From: Bacillus rhizoplanae | GTDB taxonomy: Bacteria > Bacillota > Bacilli > Bacillales > Bacillaceae_G | Assembly (NCBI RefSeq): GCF_917563915.1 | Contig: NZ_CAKJTI010000005.1 | Location: 62,001-126,000 of the forward strand | DNA length: 64,000 nt | Direction of reading: 5' to 3' | In this document: piece by piece, positions 8,743-17,502 of the stretch | Numbering within the stretch: position 1 is the stretch's first letter | Layout: every line of letters starts with the position of its first letter | The notes under the pieces: generated by a model | Database searches by the model: none | Seen by the model: only the letters and a program-made list of their open reading frames with translations | Told to the model about the DNA's origin: nothing | Position numbers and translations under genes: made by a program

Positions 8743-9099
8743 GACACATCCTATACGTTATCGTTATTCCACATTGTACCCTCTCTATCAATGCAGCAAA
8801 CATGGCATACATATTCACTATACATTGTTTTTATAACGAACTCTACATGTAATGTTACAACTTAATGTAGAATATTATATTCGCATTAAGTTATTAGGAA
8901 CATCTAATGTTGTTTCACAACTGAAAGGAAATTGAAAAAGAAATGAAACTTTTCGCATTAGAATTCAATTCTTCTTAAAAAATGAAAGGAAAATGAAATT
9001 TTTCAAAAGAAAATTTTTGTTAAAATATAAAGTATGAATACAAAAAAGTGTTGACACATAGAGGAAAATGTATTTTTCAAGATATAGTGGGGGAAAAAA
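8743..9099. other. AT-rich intergenic region between divergent dedA and TPR-GTPase genes
   Basis: A 357-bp gap. It contains repeated purine tracts (several TGAAAGGAAA-like copies around 8919-8995) and a TTGACA at ~9051 without a convincing -10 at the right spacing. No ORF or hairpin is compelling. The TPR-GTPase ribosome site GTGGGGG ends it. Confidence 0.6.
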
Positions 9100-11898
9100 A
9101 TGAGATTAGAAAAACAATTAATAAAAAAGATATATTATGAAACATTCCTAATGGAGAATGAAACACACCCACCTCTTCAAGTACTTGGAGAAGCTTATTT
9201 AAACGAACAAAAAAATGAATTTTCCGATGGATCTTATATTCGTTTTGCACAAGGTGAATTTTATTATCACTATCAAGATTTTGAATCAGCTATTTTTAAA
9301 TGGGAGAAAGTCAATAATGAATTAGCACCATGGGCACAAAAAAATATTGCGGATGCTTACTTCGAACTTAACCAATTATCAGTTGCTGAAAATGTTTATA
9401 CATCCATTACTACTGATAATAAAACACTTATGACCGAAATATCACTGCAATTACTCTCTCTTTATATCGAGCAAAATAAACTTGATTCAGCTTTCACTGT
9501 TATTAAAGAAGCGGTTTCTTTAAATCCCGATTATCCAAACGTTACAGCAATTGCTCTTTCCTTTTATGAAGAACAGCAAGATTTTGGCAGTGCAGTAGAG
9601 CTTGCTGTGAATGAGTTAATTCGAACAGAATCTTTTCCATGGTTTGAGGTTCTAAAAGAATATATTGATAAAGGATTTACTAAAACCATTTCACCAGATT
9701 ATTTTTATGAAGTATTAGTTACATTAAATAATGTAGACCAAGTACAATTTACGCAAATTGTTTCATCGCTTTGGCACAGCTATAAAAATGAACAAACTTA
9801 TTTATTATGGCTTAAAACAATAAATGAATTTTTCTTACATATCGAAATACATTCGTCCGATATATGGGACAAAATTTCTTCTCTTTACGAAGAAACGTAC
9901 TTTGAATTAATTCAAGGTCAATATATGCTGAGACACTTACACGATATTATTCCGAATCTTTTAACAAATTGGTTAAAGGTAGCCAATCCGTCTCAGTCTG
10001 TATTTCCATCTTCAGCAGTATTGGCATGGAATGAGATTTTCCCTTCCCAAATAGATTCAGCAGATATAAAACATGCAGAAAATACTCTATCATATTCTAC
10101 CAATTACACAGATGGATTAGAGTATAGTTTACATCTTTTTGAATCTATTACACAGTGGGCACAAAGAAATGATTTAGAAATAGGCCATCGATTTAGATGG
10201 TTAGTTGGCGAGCTTGCAGATTTAAAAACAAATCGCCTTTTAGTAACAGGAACTTCAGGAAACGGAAAATCTTCACTTATTAACTCTATACTGGGAGAAA
10301 ATATATTAGAAGACTCCAGCTCAAATGTAATTGTCTTTAAAAATGATGCTCATACAGAAATTAACGTCATAACAGATTCAGCAATTACAACGACTGAGAA
10401 TTTCTCTGATTTCCATAACATGTTGTCTATGCACCGCCAAACATATAGAGATAGAGCATGTGTTGAATTTAAATTACCATGCAGATTTTTAAGTAAAAAT
10501 AAACTTACATTCGTTGTTACACCTAGCTTTAGCAGGAACAACGATAGCAGAAATGAAACATTTGAACATTTACATTCGGTAGACGAATTATTATTCGTAT
10601 TGAATGCGGATTCTCCTTTTACTGACAAGGAACGTGACATTCTATTAAGTATTCAAGAACATGCACCAAATCTACAAATTCATTTCTTATTGAATAAAAT
10701 TGATAACATTTACAGTGAAGCAGAAGCAAAAAGAGTTATACATGATACGCAAGCGAGAATAAACACATATTTCCCGTATGCGAGAGTTTTCCCTTATTCT
10801 TCGTTATATACAAGTAGTCAACAAGTAAACGATTTAACTGAGTTTATTCATTTTAACTTTAACCATAAAAATATCGATGCAGAACGTACTGAAAAGCTAT
10901 TATTTTTCATTCGAAAAACAATTACACATCTTTTGGATAAACGAATCGAGATGGAAAACAACCTAGTGGATTCTATTAGTTGGAATGAAGATATTTTAGT
11001 TAGACTAAATGGTTTTATTAATAACCTTACTGCTTTTGAGAAGGAAAAAATTCATTTTATTACAGAATCATATCGTAAAATGAAAAACGAAATTACTCAT
11101 GATCTTACAGAACATATTCCGAAACTATTACAAAGTTGTTCTGATTTAATTAGCGAAGAGAGCGATTTCGGACACATTGATATTGAACTAAATACAGCGA
11201 TGAACGAAAGAGTTCAAAAATATCTTGAACAAACTGTATTACCTAATCTTGCTCTCTCTATGAAAAATTGGATTGAAGCTTCTAATAACGAGTTCCTTCA
11301 AAGTCAATCGTACTTAGAAGAAATCAGTGAAGGACTTAATTCTTTATGTGGAGAAAATCGAATACAGTTAGAATGTGACTTTAAAGTGCTCGATGATTGG
11401 CGCAGAGATACTGATAGAATGACAACTAGAATACAAATGGAAGAAGTGAATATCTTACGCCGCTTTACACCAGCACAATTTTTACTGAAAAGTGCCGGTA
11501 AATTATTTGGAGTTCTTCCTAAAAACAAACCAATGCTATATAACAAATACAAACAGTATTTAGAAAATGAAGATTATACCGATGTAACAGCTTCTATTAT
11601 GAACAAATTTTTCTTGCAGTTTGAGCTATTTGAAAACGCACTAGAGCGAGATATTACTATGTTCTTTAGAAATCCATTTGGTGCGCTGAAACAAGCTGTA
11701 GAATACACTCATTTAGAAATACAAGAAAAACAAAATACACTGCATAAAATGAAATCGAATCCTGAAGTTTATCATGACCCTATAACGCTCTTTGAATTGA
11801 GATTATGTCAGTATGAAGTAATCTTAAATATAGGTAAAGATAATTCCTATCCAGATTCAACTTTAGAAACAGAAACAGATGAACTATCCACCTTTTAA
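9100..11898 (+). CDS. TPR-containing dynamin-like large GTPase
   Basis: This 932-residue protein has three parts. Residues ~20-200 are helical repeats of TPR type (e.g. IRFAQGEFYYHYQDFESAIF and IKEAVSLNPDYPN). A GTPase domain begins near residue 380 with the P-loop GTSGNGKSSLINSILGE. LLFVLNADSPFTDKERD and NKIDNIYSEAEAKRV (G4, ~residue 531) resemble dynamin-superfamily proteins. A long helical C-terminal region (~600-900) includes charged coiled-coil stretches. The expected G3 DxxG appears as VVTPSFSRNN, lacking the Asp. No signal peptide or clear membrane span was seen. It is monocistronic, has a GTGGGGG ribosome site, and ends at a strong terminator. The role is unknown; membrane remodelling or stress/phage defence are only possibilities. 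Confidence 0.75.
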   Translation: MRLEKQLIKKIYYETFLMENETHPPLQVLGEAYLNEQKNEFSDGSYIRFAQGEFYYHYQDFESAIFKWEKVNNELAPWAQKNIADAYFELNQLSVAENVYTSITTDNKTLMTEISLQLLSLYIEQNKLDSAFTVIKEAVSLNPDYPNVTAIALSFYEEQQDFGSAVELAVNELIRTESFPWFEVLKEYIDKGFTKTISPDYFYEVLVTLNNVDQVQFTQIVSSLWHSYKNEQTYLLWLKTINEFFLHIEIHSSDIWDKISSLYEETYFELIQGQYMLRHLHDIIPNLLTNWLKVANPSQSVFPSSAVLAWNEIFPSQIDSADIKHAENTLSYSTNYTDGLEYSLHLFESITQWAQRNDLEIGHRFRWLVGELADLKTNRLLVTGTSGNGKSSLINSILGENILEDSSSNVIVFKNDAHTEINVITDSAITTTENFSDFHNMLSMHRQTYRDRACVEFKLPCRFLSKNKLTFVVTPSFSRNNDSRNETFEHLHSVDELLFVLNADSPFTDKERDILLSIQEHAPNLQIHFLLNKIDNIYSEAEAKRVIHDTQARINTYFPYARVFPYSSLYTSSQQVNDLTEFIHFNFNHKNIDAERTEKLLFFIRKTITHLLDKRIEMENNLVDSISWNEDILVRLNGFINNLTAFEKEKIHFITESYRKMKNEITHDLTEHIPKLLQSCSDLISEESDFGHIDIELNTAMNERVQKYLEQTVLPNLALSMKNWIEASNNEFLQSQSYLEEISEGLNSLCGENRIQLECDFKVLDDWRRDTDRMTTRIQMEEVNILRRFTPAQFLLKSAGKLFGVLPKNKPMLYNKYKQYLENEDYTDVTASIMNKFFLQFELFENALERDITMFFRNPFGALKQAVEYTHLEIQEKQNTLHKMKSNPEVYHDPITLFELRLCQYEVILNIGKDNSYPDSTLETETDELSTF

Positions 11899-11926
11899 CT
11901 TTCTCATATTGTAGTAAATAAGAACC

Positions 11927-11957
11927 AAAAAAGCAGCCAATATTGGCTGCTTTTTAT
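11927..11957 (+). terminator. Terminator of the TPR-GTPase gene
   Basis: AAAAAGCAGCCAATA/TATTGGCTGCTTTTT is a near-perfect palindrome with a T5 tail. It may also serve the convergent minus-strand ORF. Confidence 0.9.
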
Positions 11958-11994
11958 ACTAAACTCTTATGTGAATGTAAAAAAGGATTAATCT

Positions 11995-12438
11995 TTAATC
12001 CTTTTTTACATCCCAAATCACATCATCAACCTTTGCTTCCACACGAATTTGCTGAATGAATTGTTGTCTTTCGTTTTCGTTACGAATTAGTTTATGTATA
12101 TACCGCCGCTTACTCAACAAATTCCGATAATGCTCTTCTGTATAAATTACATCTCGGCATTTTACATCTTCATATATAACTTTGAACCAATCATGCCCTT
12201 TTAACTTTTCAATATGACGAGCAAATCTTCTTTGCTTTCGCTTCTCTCGTCCTTCTATGCTTTCTAACGCTTGTTCTACAATTTCCTCTGCTATACCTTC
12301 TCCTACAACTTTTACAACTCCAACTGTTCCGCGAGCGATAACCTTTGCAGCATCTGCTGCCGCCTCTCCTAGTGCAATTGCTCCTCGTACACCCCAGCGA
12401 GAATGTGACCAATAATATCTTCCATATCCACTCTCCTT
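11995..12438 (-). pseudogene. Small basic protein ORF without a start codon, downstream of the signal peptidase gene
   Basis: A coherent ~147-residue frame follows the signal peptidase stop directly and in the same frame (stop TAG at 12441-12439). It reads SGYGRYYWSHSRWGVRGAI, then an Ala-rich helix with LGEAAADAAKVIARG, then basic KRKQRRFARHIEKLKGHDWF, ending VEAKVDDVIWDVKKD. There is no ATG, GTG or TTG in its first ~110 codons. The ribosome site AAGGAG instead leads to an ATG in another frame, which gives only 18 codons (MEDIIGHILAGVYEEQLH). Either a frameshift or start-codon loss broke it, or it uses an unusual start. I do not recognise the family. Confidence 0.6.
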
Positions 12439-12972
12439 CTAATCTACTATGTGCATCCGTTCAAAAGGATAATATATTGCAACCAAACTTCCTAATACAT
12501 CATCTTTATCAATAAGCCCTAGCCCATTACGACTATCTCGGCTCACTAATCGATTATCCCCCATCACAAAGATTTTATTTTTCGGAATTATCATCGGACC
12601 AAAATCCTCAGTTAAATTTATCATAAGTTGTTTTGCTTGCTTCTTATTTTTTTCCAAATATGTTTCCTTTTGCAATTGACTATTTATATACAACTGATCA
12701 TTTTTCATTTCAATTGTATCTCCAGGTAAACCAATAATACGCTTCACATAAAAATTATCTGTTTTTATCACAATTACATCACCATGATTATAGCTATCAA
12801 CTTTCCTTGCTAACTTATTTATAATGACTTTATCTCCTTCATAAAGTGTAGGCTGCATTGAAGCCCCTTGCACCGTCGTCGGAAAAAATACAAATACTTT
12901 CATAAAAAAAGCAATAATGCATGCAATCGCAAATACTTCAATCCATTCCCGAAAGCGGCTTTTCTGTCTCAT
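12439..12972 (-). CDS. Type I signal peptidase
   Basis: This 177-residue SipS/SipT-type signal peptidase has one N-terminal membrane anchor (residues ~10-30, IEVFAIACIIAFFMKVFVFF). The catalytic serine lies in QGASMQPTL (~residue 38), the lysine base in YVKRIIGLPGD (~residue 77), and the conserved GDNRLVSRDSRNGLG box near residue 140. It cleaves signal peptides of secreted proteins at the outer membrane face. The start is ATG behind AAAGGAGAGAAGC. A broken ORF follows in the same frame right after its stop. Confidence 0.93.
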   Translation of the reverse strand: MRQKSRFREWIEVFAIACIIAFFMKVFVFFPTTVQGASMQPTLYEGDKVIINKLARKVDSYNHGDVIVIKTDNFYVKRIIGLPGDTIEMKNDQLYINSQLQKETYLEKNKKQAKQLMINLTEDFGPMIIPKNKIFVMGDNRLVSRDSRNGLGLIDKDDVLGSLVAIYYPFERMHIVD

Positions 12973-13306
12973 GCTTCTCTCCTTTATCCCTCTATGTACA
13001 TATATTATAAAATATTTTTGTAAATATATTCTATATTATCAGTAAATTATATATGCGATTTATAGAACAAAATCTAACGTTCTATATATAGAGGTTATTT
13101 AGCCGACAAAAAAGAACTACCGATAAGCAGTTCTTCTTTCATTTCTATATAGATGACAATTATTCATACATCCACTTTATCCCGCACTAACGGGCAGTGG
13201 TGAATGAAGAAACCCCCCACTGTTGGAAGTTTCACTTTATAATAATCTCCTTATGTTGAGGGTATTTTCTTAAACGTTCATCGTTAGCACCTGATTAGTT
13301 CAACAA
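12973..13306. other. Intergenic region upstream of the signal peptidase gene
   Basis: A 334-bp gap holding the signal peptidase promoter region, an imperfect hairpin around 13107-13135 (AGAACT/AGTTCT) and a short bcr1-like element at 13176-13240. No ORF was seen. Confidence 0.6.
13176..13240 (+). repeat. Short (65 bp) bcr1-like element
   Basis: Bounded by TTTAT on both sides. The left end is TTTATCCCGCACTAACGGGC and the right end GGAAGTTTCACTTTAT. Most of the middle of the full-length element is missing. Confidence 0.8.
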
Positions 13307-13987
13307 TTACATTCCAACATAAATAATACACATTTGCGCTCCAACATATGTTGCCCAAACCCAAAGAGGATCATATTTTATATTTCTTCCCCCGATATCA
13401 GTAACTCCAATAATAAAGTCGGAAATGACAAACAGCAAACCACCAAGCGCTGGAATCCACCATATTCCACCGTAAGAATATGCAAGTCCAAATGCAAAGC
13501 ACGCCATTCCACCAACCCAAAGCCCGTATACAAGTGCTCCTATTGTAAATAGCTTATCTTGCTTATTATTTCTAATAAAAAAGAACCAACCGATAATTAA
13601 AAATAACCCATATCCTACTAAGCCAAACCATAATCCTGTCCATGAAATACCTGTTTCTAAAAAAGCTGTAACATACAAGCAATGTGCAACAGCAAATGTG
13701 ACCATCCCACCAATTAAACGGTGCCCAAATGGTATCAGGCCTGCCATAAACAAATCACCAATTGTTGATAAAATCATGCCGATTGCAACCCATTGCCGAT
13801 AAGGTGTTGCGGGGTCTTGCACCCACATCCATGTTGCAGCTCCAGTTAATGAAAAACTAAGAAGTAAACGTACAAATAAGGGTAATGGTTCGTTTTTCTT
13901 TGTTTGTTTGGATTGCCTTATTGCATAAATTGTACCGAACAGAAACAAAGTTACTTGTCCAATCAGTAGTACGTACATTTCATTCAT
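13307..13987 (-). CDS. YhhN-family membrane protein (lysoplasmalogenase-like)
   Basis: This 226-residue integral membrane protein has about eight hydrophobic helices. The central block GDLFMAGLIPFGHRLIGGM and the late FVISDFIIGV are typical of YhhN/TMEM86 proteins, which hydrolyse lysoplasmalogens in animals. Bacterial substrates are largely undefined, so the name is family-based only. The start is ATG behind AAGGAG. Transcription appears monocistronic. Confidence 0.78.
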   Translation of the reverse strand: MNEMYVLLIGQVTLFLFGTIYAIRQSKQTKKNEPLPLFVRLLLSFSLTGAATWMWVQDPATPYRQWVAIGMILSTIGDLFMAGLIPFGHRLIGGMVTFAVAHCLYVTAFLETGISWTGLWFGLVGYGLFLIIGWFFFIRNNKQDKLFTIGALVYGLWVGGMACFAFGLAYSYGGIWWIPALGGLLFVISDFIIGVTDIGGRNIKYDPLWVWATYVGAQMCIIYVGM

Positions 13988-14158
13988 ATTTTTCTCCTTG
14001 ATGAATTAATATTTCTATGTTATTCGTTATAAAAGCATCATTTTCCTTCCTTTTATCTACAAGTTTCAACAAAAAGTATGTGTGTTTCTATTACTCCATC
14101 ACTTTCTGAAAAAAATTCTATTTAATATTTCCTAACTTTACATATGAAAAAGAGGCTC

Positions 14159-15118
14159 TTACTGAACCTCTTCACGCTGCTTTTGTATTTGCTCCGTTTT
14201 TTTCACCATAGGTGCACGATTCACCACAATGATTCCCGTCGCTACACATGCCAATCCAAACAATACGAAAGAATGAATCGCTTCACCTAAAATTAAGCTT
14301 GATAATATTACACCAAACACTGGAATGAAGAACATGTACATCGATACTTTTCCAACTTTGTTGTATTTCATCACTGTATTCCAAATACAAAATCCCGCTG
14401 CCGATAAGAAAGATAAGTATAGTAGCATAAGCAACGTTTGTATATGGAATGTAAATGGTATGAACCCAACTTGTAAAATCCCAATGAATAATAAACCTAA
14501 AGAACCAATAATCATTTGATATGCAGTCATATAGCCTACATCCATCGTTTTACTGCCTTCTTTCGCCAATATGTTACCGTATGAGTACAGCATTGCTGCA
14601 CCTAATAATAACAATTCGCCAATACCAAAGTGAAAATCCATATCCCCTTTTGGAATATTTACAAGGACTACACCGCAAAACCCGATTGATACCCCAACGA
14701 TTTTTCTCATATTTAATGAATCATCTTTATATAGAAAATGCGCTAATAAAATTTGAAAGAATGAAGATGTTCCAGAAATAACTGCTCCTTCAATCCCAGT
14801 GCTATAACTCATGCCAATATAAAAACAAATATATTGTAAAAACGTTTGAAACAAACCAATCTGAACAAGTTGCTTCGCTGTATCTTTTTGGAAAGATACA
14901 TTTTTTCCTAATACTTTTAAAAAGAATAAGAGCATTAATCCCGCTATGAAAAATCGGTAACCTGCAAATAAAATTTGTTCACCTACTTCATGAGGTTGAA
15001 TGTCTAACTGTACATAACTTAATTTAATAAATGGAAACGCACTGCCCCATAGAAAAGTTGCACTTAATGCCGCTACAAATACGCCAAGCGGATGTGTAAA
15101 AAATCTTTCTGTCTTCAC
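14159..15118 (-). CDS. EamA/DMT-family transporter
   Basis: This 319-residue protein has ten predicted membrane helices in two EamA repeats: the first begins LSATFLWGSAFPFIKLSY, the second begins ELLLLGAAMLYSYGNILAKE. It belongs to the drug/metabolite transporter superfamily of exporters for amino acids or other metabolites; the substrate cannot be told. A GTG start (15118-15116) is preceded by AAGGAAG at proper spacing. The C-terminus is basic and hydrophilic (KKTEQIQKQREEVQ). Confidence 0.88.
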   Translation of the reverse strand: MKTERFFTHPLGVFVAALSATFLWGSAFPFIKLSYVQLDIQPHEVGEQILFAGYRFFIAGLMLLFFLKVLGKNVSFQKDTAKQLVQIGLFQTFLQYICFYIGMSYSTGIEGAVISGTSSFFQILLAHFLYKDDSLNMRKIVGVSIGFCGVVLVNIPKGDMDFHFGIGELLLLGAAMLYSYGNILAKEGSKTMDVGYMTAYQMIIGSLGLLFIGILQVGFIPFTFHIQTLLMLLYLSFLSAAGFCIWNTVMKYNKVGKVSMYMFFIPVFGVILSSLILGEAIHSFVLFGLACVATGIIVVNRAPMVKKTEQIQKQREEVQ

Positions 15119-15249
15119 GTGATGTCTTCCTTTCCGTACTTTTTACGAACAATATTCATATATAACAAAGCAAACTCAAAAACACAAGTATTTTCACTTC
15201 TAATCATTAAATAAAAAATCTTTCTCTATGTGGAAACATATGTTACAAT

Positions 15250-15264
15250 TTAGAATAATAATAA
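15250..15264 (+). promoter_or_regulatory. Candidate PerR box upstream of pfeT
   Basis: TTAGAATAATAATAA matches the PerR consensus TTATAATNATTATAA at 12 of 14 fixed positions, 124 bp upstream of the pfeT start. B. subtilis pfeT is known to be under PerR control. A stem-loop (GCTGCTATCC/GGATGGCAGC, 15301-15324) lies between the box and the gene. Confidence 0.5.
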
Positions 15265-15387
15265 AGTGAATAACTACACAGAATGTGTTTTCTAAGAAAT
15301 GCTGCTATCCGTATGGATGGCAGCTTTCGTCGTTTTATAAGGGTTTCGATGATGATTATTTTTCTCAATGAAAGGAGTAAATAAACT

Positions 15388-17316
15388 ATGAATTCACAAG
15401 TAAAAGTATTATCAAAACAAACAACAACGCCAACTTCTCCATCCTGGTTGGAAACATTCCAAAAACATTATGAACTCATTTTTGCGATTACATCTGGAAT
15501 TTTTATTTTGGCAGGTTGGTTACTAACAAAGAATGATATTACAACAGCTGCAACCATATTTTACGTATTAGCTTATGTAATTGGAGGTTATGCAAAAGCA
15601 AAAGAAGGGATTGAAGACACAATTGCAGAAAAAGAGCTGAACGTCGAAATGCTCATGCTTTTTGCGGCTATCGGCTCAGCCATTATCGGCTACTGGACAG
15701 AAGGTGCCATATTAATTTTTATCTTCGCTTTAAGCGGAGCTATGGAAGCTTACACGATGAACAAAAGTCAAAAAGAAATTTCAGCACTGCTCGACTTACA
15801 ACCTGAAGAAGCACTGCGCATCTCTCGCGGAGTAGAAGAACGTATTTCAATCCAGCAGCTGCAAATTGGTGACATCATTTTAATTAAGCCAGGTGAACGT
15901 ATTCCTGCTGACGGTGTAATTCACACTGGCGAAACAAATATTGATGAAGCTGCCATTTCAGGTGAACCAATTCCAAATGAAAAGAGACCAGGCGACGAAG
16001 TATTCGCGGGAACTGTTAACTTGCGCGGTGCCATTGAAGTAGAAATCACAAAACATAGCGATCAAACATTGTTCCAAAAAATTATTCGTCTCGTGCAAAA
16101 TGCACAAAGTGAAAAATCTCCTTCACAACTCTTTATTGAAAAATTTGAAGGAACATATGTGAAAGGAGTGCTTCTTGTTGTAGGACTCATGATGTTTGTT
16201 CCTCACTATGCTCTTGACTGGAGCTGGAATGAAACATTTTACCGTGCAATGATTCTACTCGTTGTCGCTTCTCCTTGTGCGCTCGTTGCAGCCATTACAC
16301 CAGCTACGTTATCGGCGATTTCAAACGGTGCACGACATGGCATCTTATTTAAAGGCGGTGTTCATTTAGAAAGACTCGCTTCATTAAAAGCCATTGCCTT
16401 TGATAAAACAGGTACATTAACACAAGGAAAACCAACAGTAACAGATGTATATACCCGTGATGGAGTATCTGAAAAAGAGTTACTGTACATTACAGCATCC
16501 ATTGAAAGTCATTCTACTCATCCGCTAGCGGAATCGATTGTTAAATATGCAAAACACGCATATGACATTACATTAACAAAACCAGAAAACGTAGAAGATG
16601 TAACTGGATTTGGCTTAAAAGGAACACTGCAAAACAAAGCGTACAAAATTGGGAAAGCTGATTTTATCGGTGAAGAAACAACATTATTCCATAACGGTGT
16701 TTCAACACATTTAGAACGAGAAGGAAAAACTGTTGTATATGTAAGCGATGAGAAAGGTATTCTCGGTCTCATCGCTTTGAAAGATACATTGCGCCAAGAA
16801 ACAATTGCAGCAATTCACGAGCTTCAAAGCCTTGGCATCGAAGCGATTATGATTACAGGTGATAATGAACAAACGGCAAAAACCATCGCTGCTGAAAGTA
16901 ATATTAAAGAGTATTACGCATCTTGCTTACCAGAAACAAAGGTAGAAGCAATAAAAGAATTGAAAAAGAAATATGGTACAGTCGCAATGGTCGGTGATGG
17001 CATTAATGACGCCCCTGCATTAGCGACAGCAAGTATTGGAGTTGCTATGGGAGAAGGAACTGATGTTGCTTTAGAAACTGCAGACGTTGTCTTAATGAAA
17101 AATGAACTTTCCCGCTTAGCACAAGCAATTCGCTTATCAAAACGAATGAATCGCATTGTAAAGCAAAACGTTATCTTTTCATTGGCAGTAATTATGCTGC
17201 TCATTTGTTCGAACTTCCTGCAATTTTTAGCACTTCCATTAGGTGTCATCGGTCATGAAGGAAGTACCATTCTCGTCATTTTAAATGGGTTACGATTATT
17301 AAAAGCAAATAATTAA
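15388..17316 (+). CDS. pfeT: P1B-4-type metal efflux ATPase (PfeT/ZosA-like)
   Basis: This 642-residue heavy-metal P-type ATPase lacks an N-terminal heavy-metal-binding domain. Diagnostic motifs are TGE actuator loop (AAISGEPIP), SPC in TM4 (VVASPCALVAA), phosphorylation site DKTGTLT (~residue 337), HP locus (SHSTHPLAES), GDGINDAPALA hinge and HEGST in the last helices. SPC plus HEGS/T defines the P1B-4 subgroup; the B. subtilis member, once named ZosA, is PfeT, a ferrous iron exporter. Zn or Co remain possible substrates. The start is ATG behind GAAAGGAG. It is monocistronic with a terminator right after the stop and a PerR-like box upstream. Confidence 0.88.
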   Translation: MNSQVKVLSKQTTTPTSPSWLETFQKHYELIFAITSGIFILAGWLLTKNDITTAATIFYVLAYVIGGYAKAKEGIEDTIAEKELNVEMLMLFAAIGSAIIGYWTEGAILIFIFALSGAMEAYTMNKSQKEISALLDLQPEEALRISRGVEERISIQQLQIGDIILIKPGERIPADGVIHTGETNIDEAAISGEPIPNEKRPGDEVFAGTVNLRGAIEVEITKHSDQTLFQKIIRLVQNAQSEKSPSQLFIEKFEGTYVKGVLLVVGLMMFVPHYALDWSWNETFYRAMILLVVASPCALVAAITPATLSAISNGARHGILFKGGVHLERLASLKAIAFDKTGTLTQGKPTVTDVYTRDGVSEKELLYITASIESHSTHPLAESIVKYAKHAYDITLTKPENVEDVTGFGLKGTLQNKAYKIGKADFIGEETTLFHNGVSTHLEREGKTVVYVSDEKGILGLIALKDTLRQETIAAIHELQSLGIEAIMITGDNEQTAKTIAAESNIKEYYASCLPETKVEAIKELKKKYGTVAMVGDGINDAPALATASIGVAMGEGTDVALETADVVLMKNELSRLAQAIRLSKRMNRIVKQNVIFSLAVIMLLICSNFLQFLALPLGVIGHEGSTILVILNGLRLLKANN

Positions 17317-17345
17317 AAGGGTTCCAATATGGAACCCTTTTTTTA
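17317..17345 (+). terminator. Terminator of pfeT
   Basis: AAGGGTTCC/GGAACCCTT stem with a T8 tail immediately after the stop. Confidence 0.92.
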
Positions 17346-17462
17346 ATGATAACCATTATGTCCGTTTGCACTACTGCTCGTTTTATGTTTTGGCTGTGAA
17401 CTGCTGCGTTGTTTACTTTGGTTTTTATCGTTTTTGCTATTGCCAGTTTTATTTTGACCCAT
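17343..17462 (-). CDS. Small hydrophilic protein (39 aa), unrecognised
   Basis: A very strong ribosome site (AGGAGGGATTATTC) precedes ATG and an ORF of 39 codons rich in Asn, Lys, Ser, Gln and His (MGQNKTGNSKNDKNQSKQR ... SANGHNGYH). It has no hydrophobic core. The composition recalls minor small acid-soluble spore proteins, but I cannot place it in a named Ssp family. It sits between pfeT (convergent) and yfkH. Confidence 0.65.
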   Translation of the reverse strand: MGQNKTGNSKNDKNQSKQRSSSQPKHKTSSSANGHNGYH

Positions 17463-17502
17463 GAATAATCCCTCCTATTCCCTTTTAGTATGGGACAGGA
17501 GG

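Noticed and set aside
12209-12412. 67-codon minus-strand ORF (Arg/Cys/Ser-rich)
   Set aside because: It is an out-of-frame reading of the start-less protein frame, with an implausible composition and no ribosome site.
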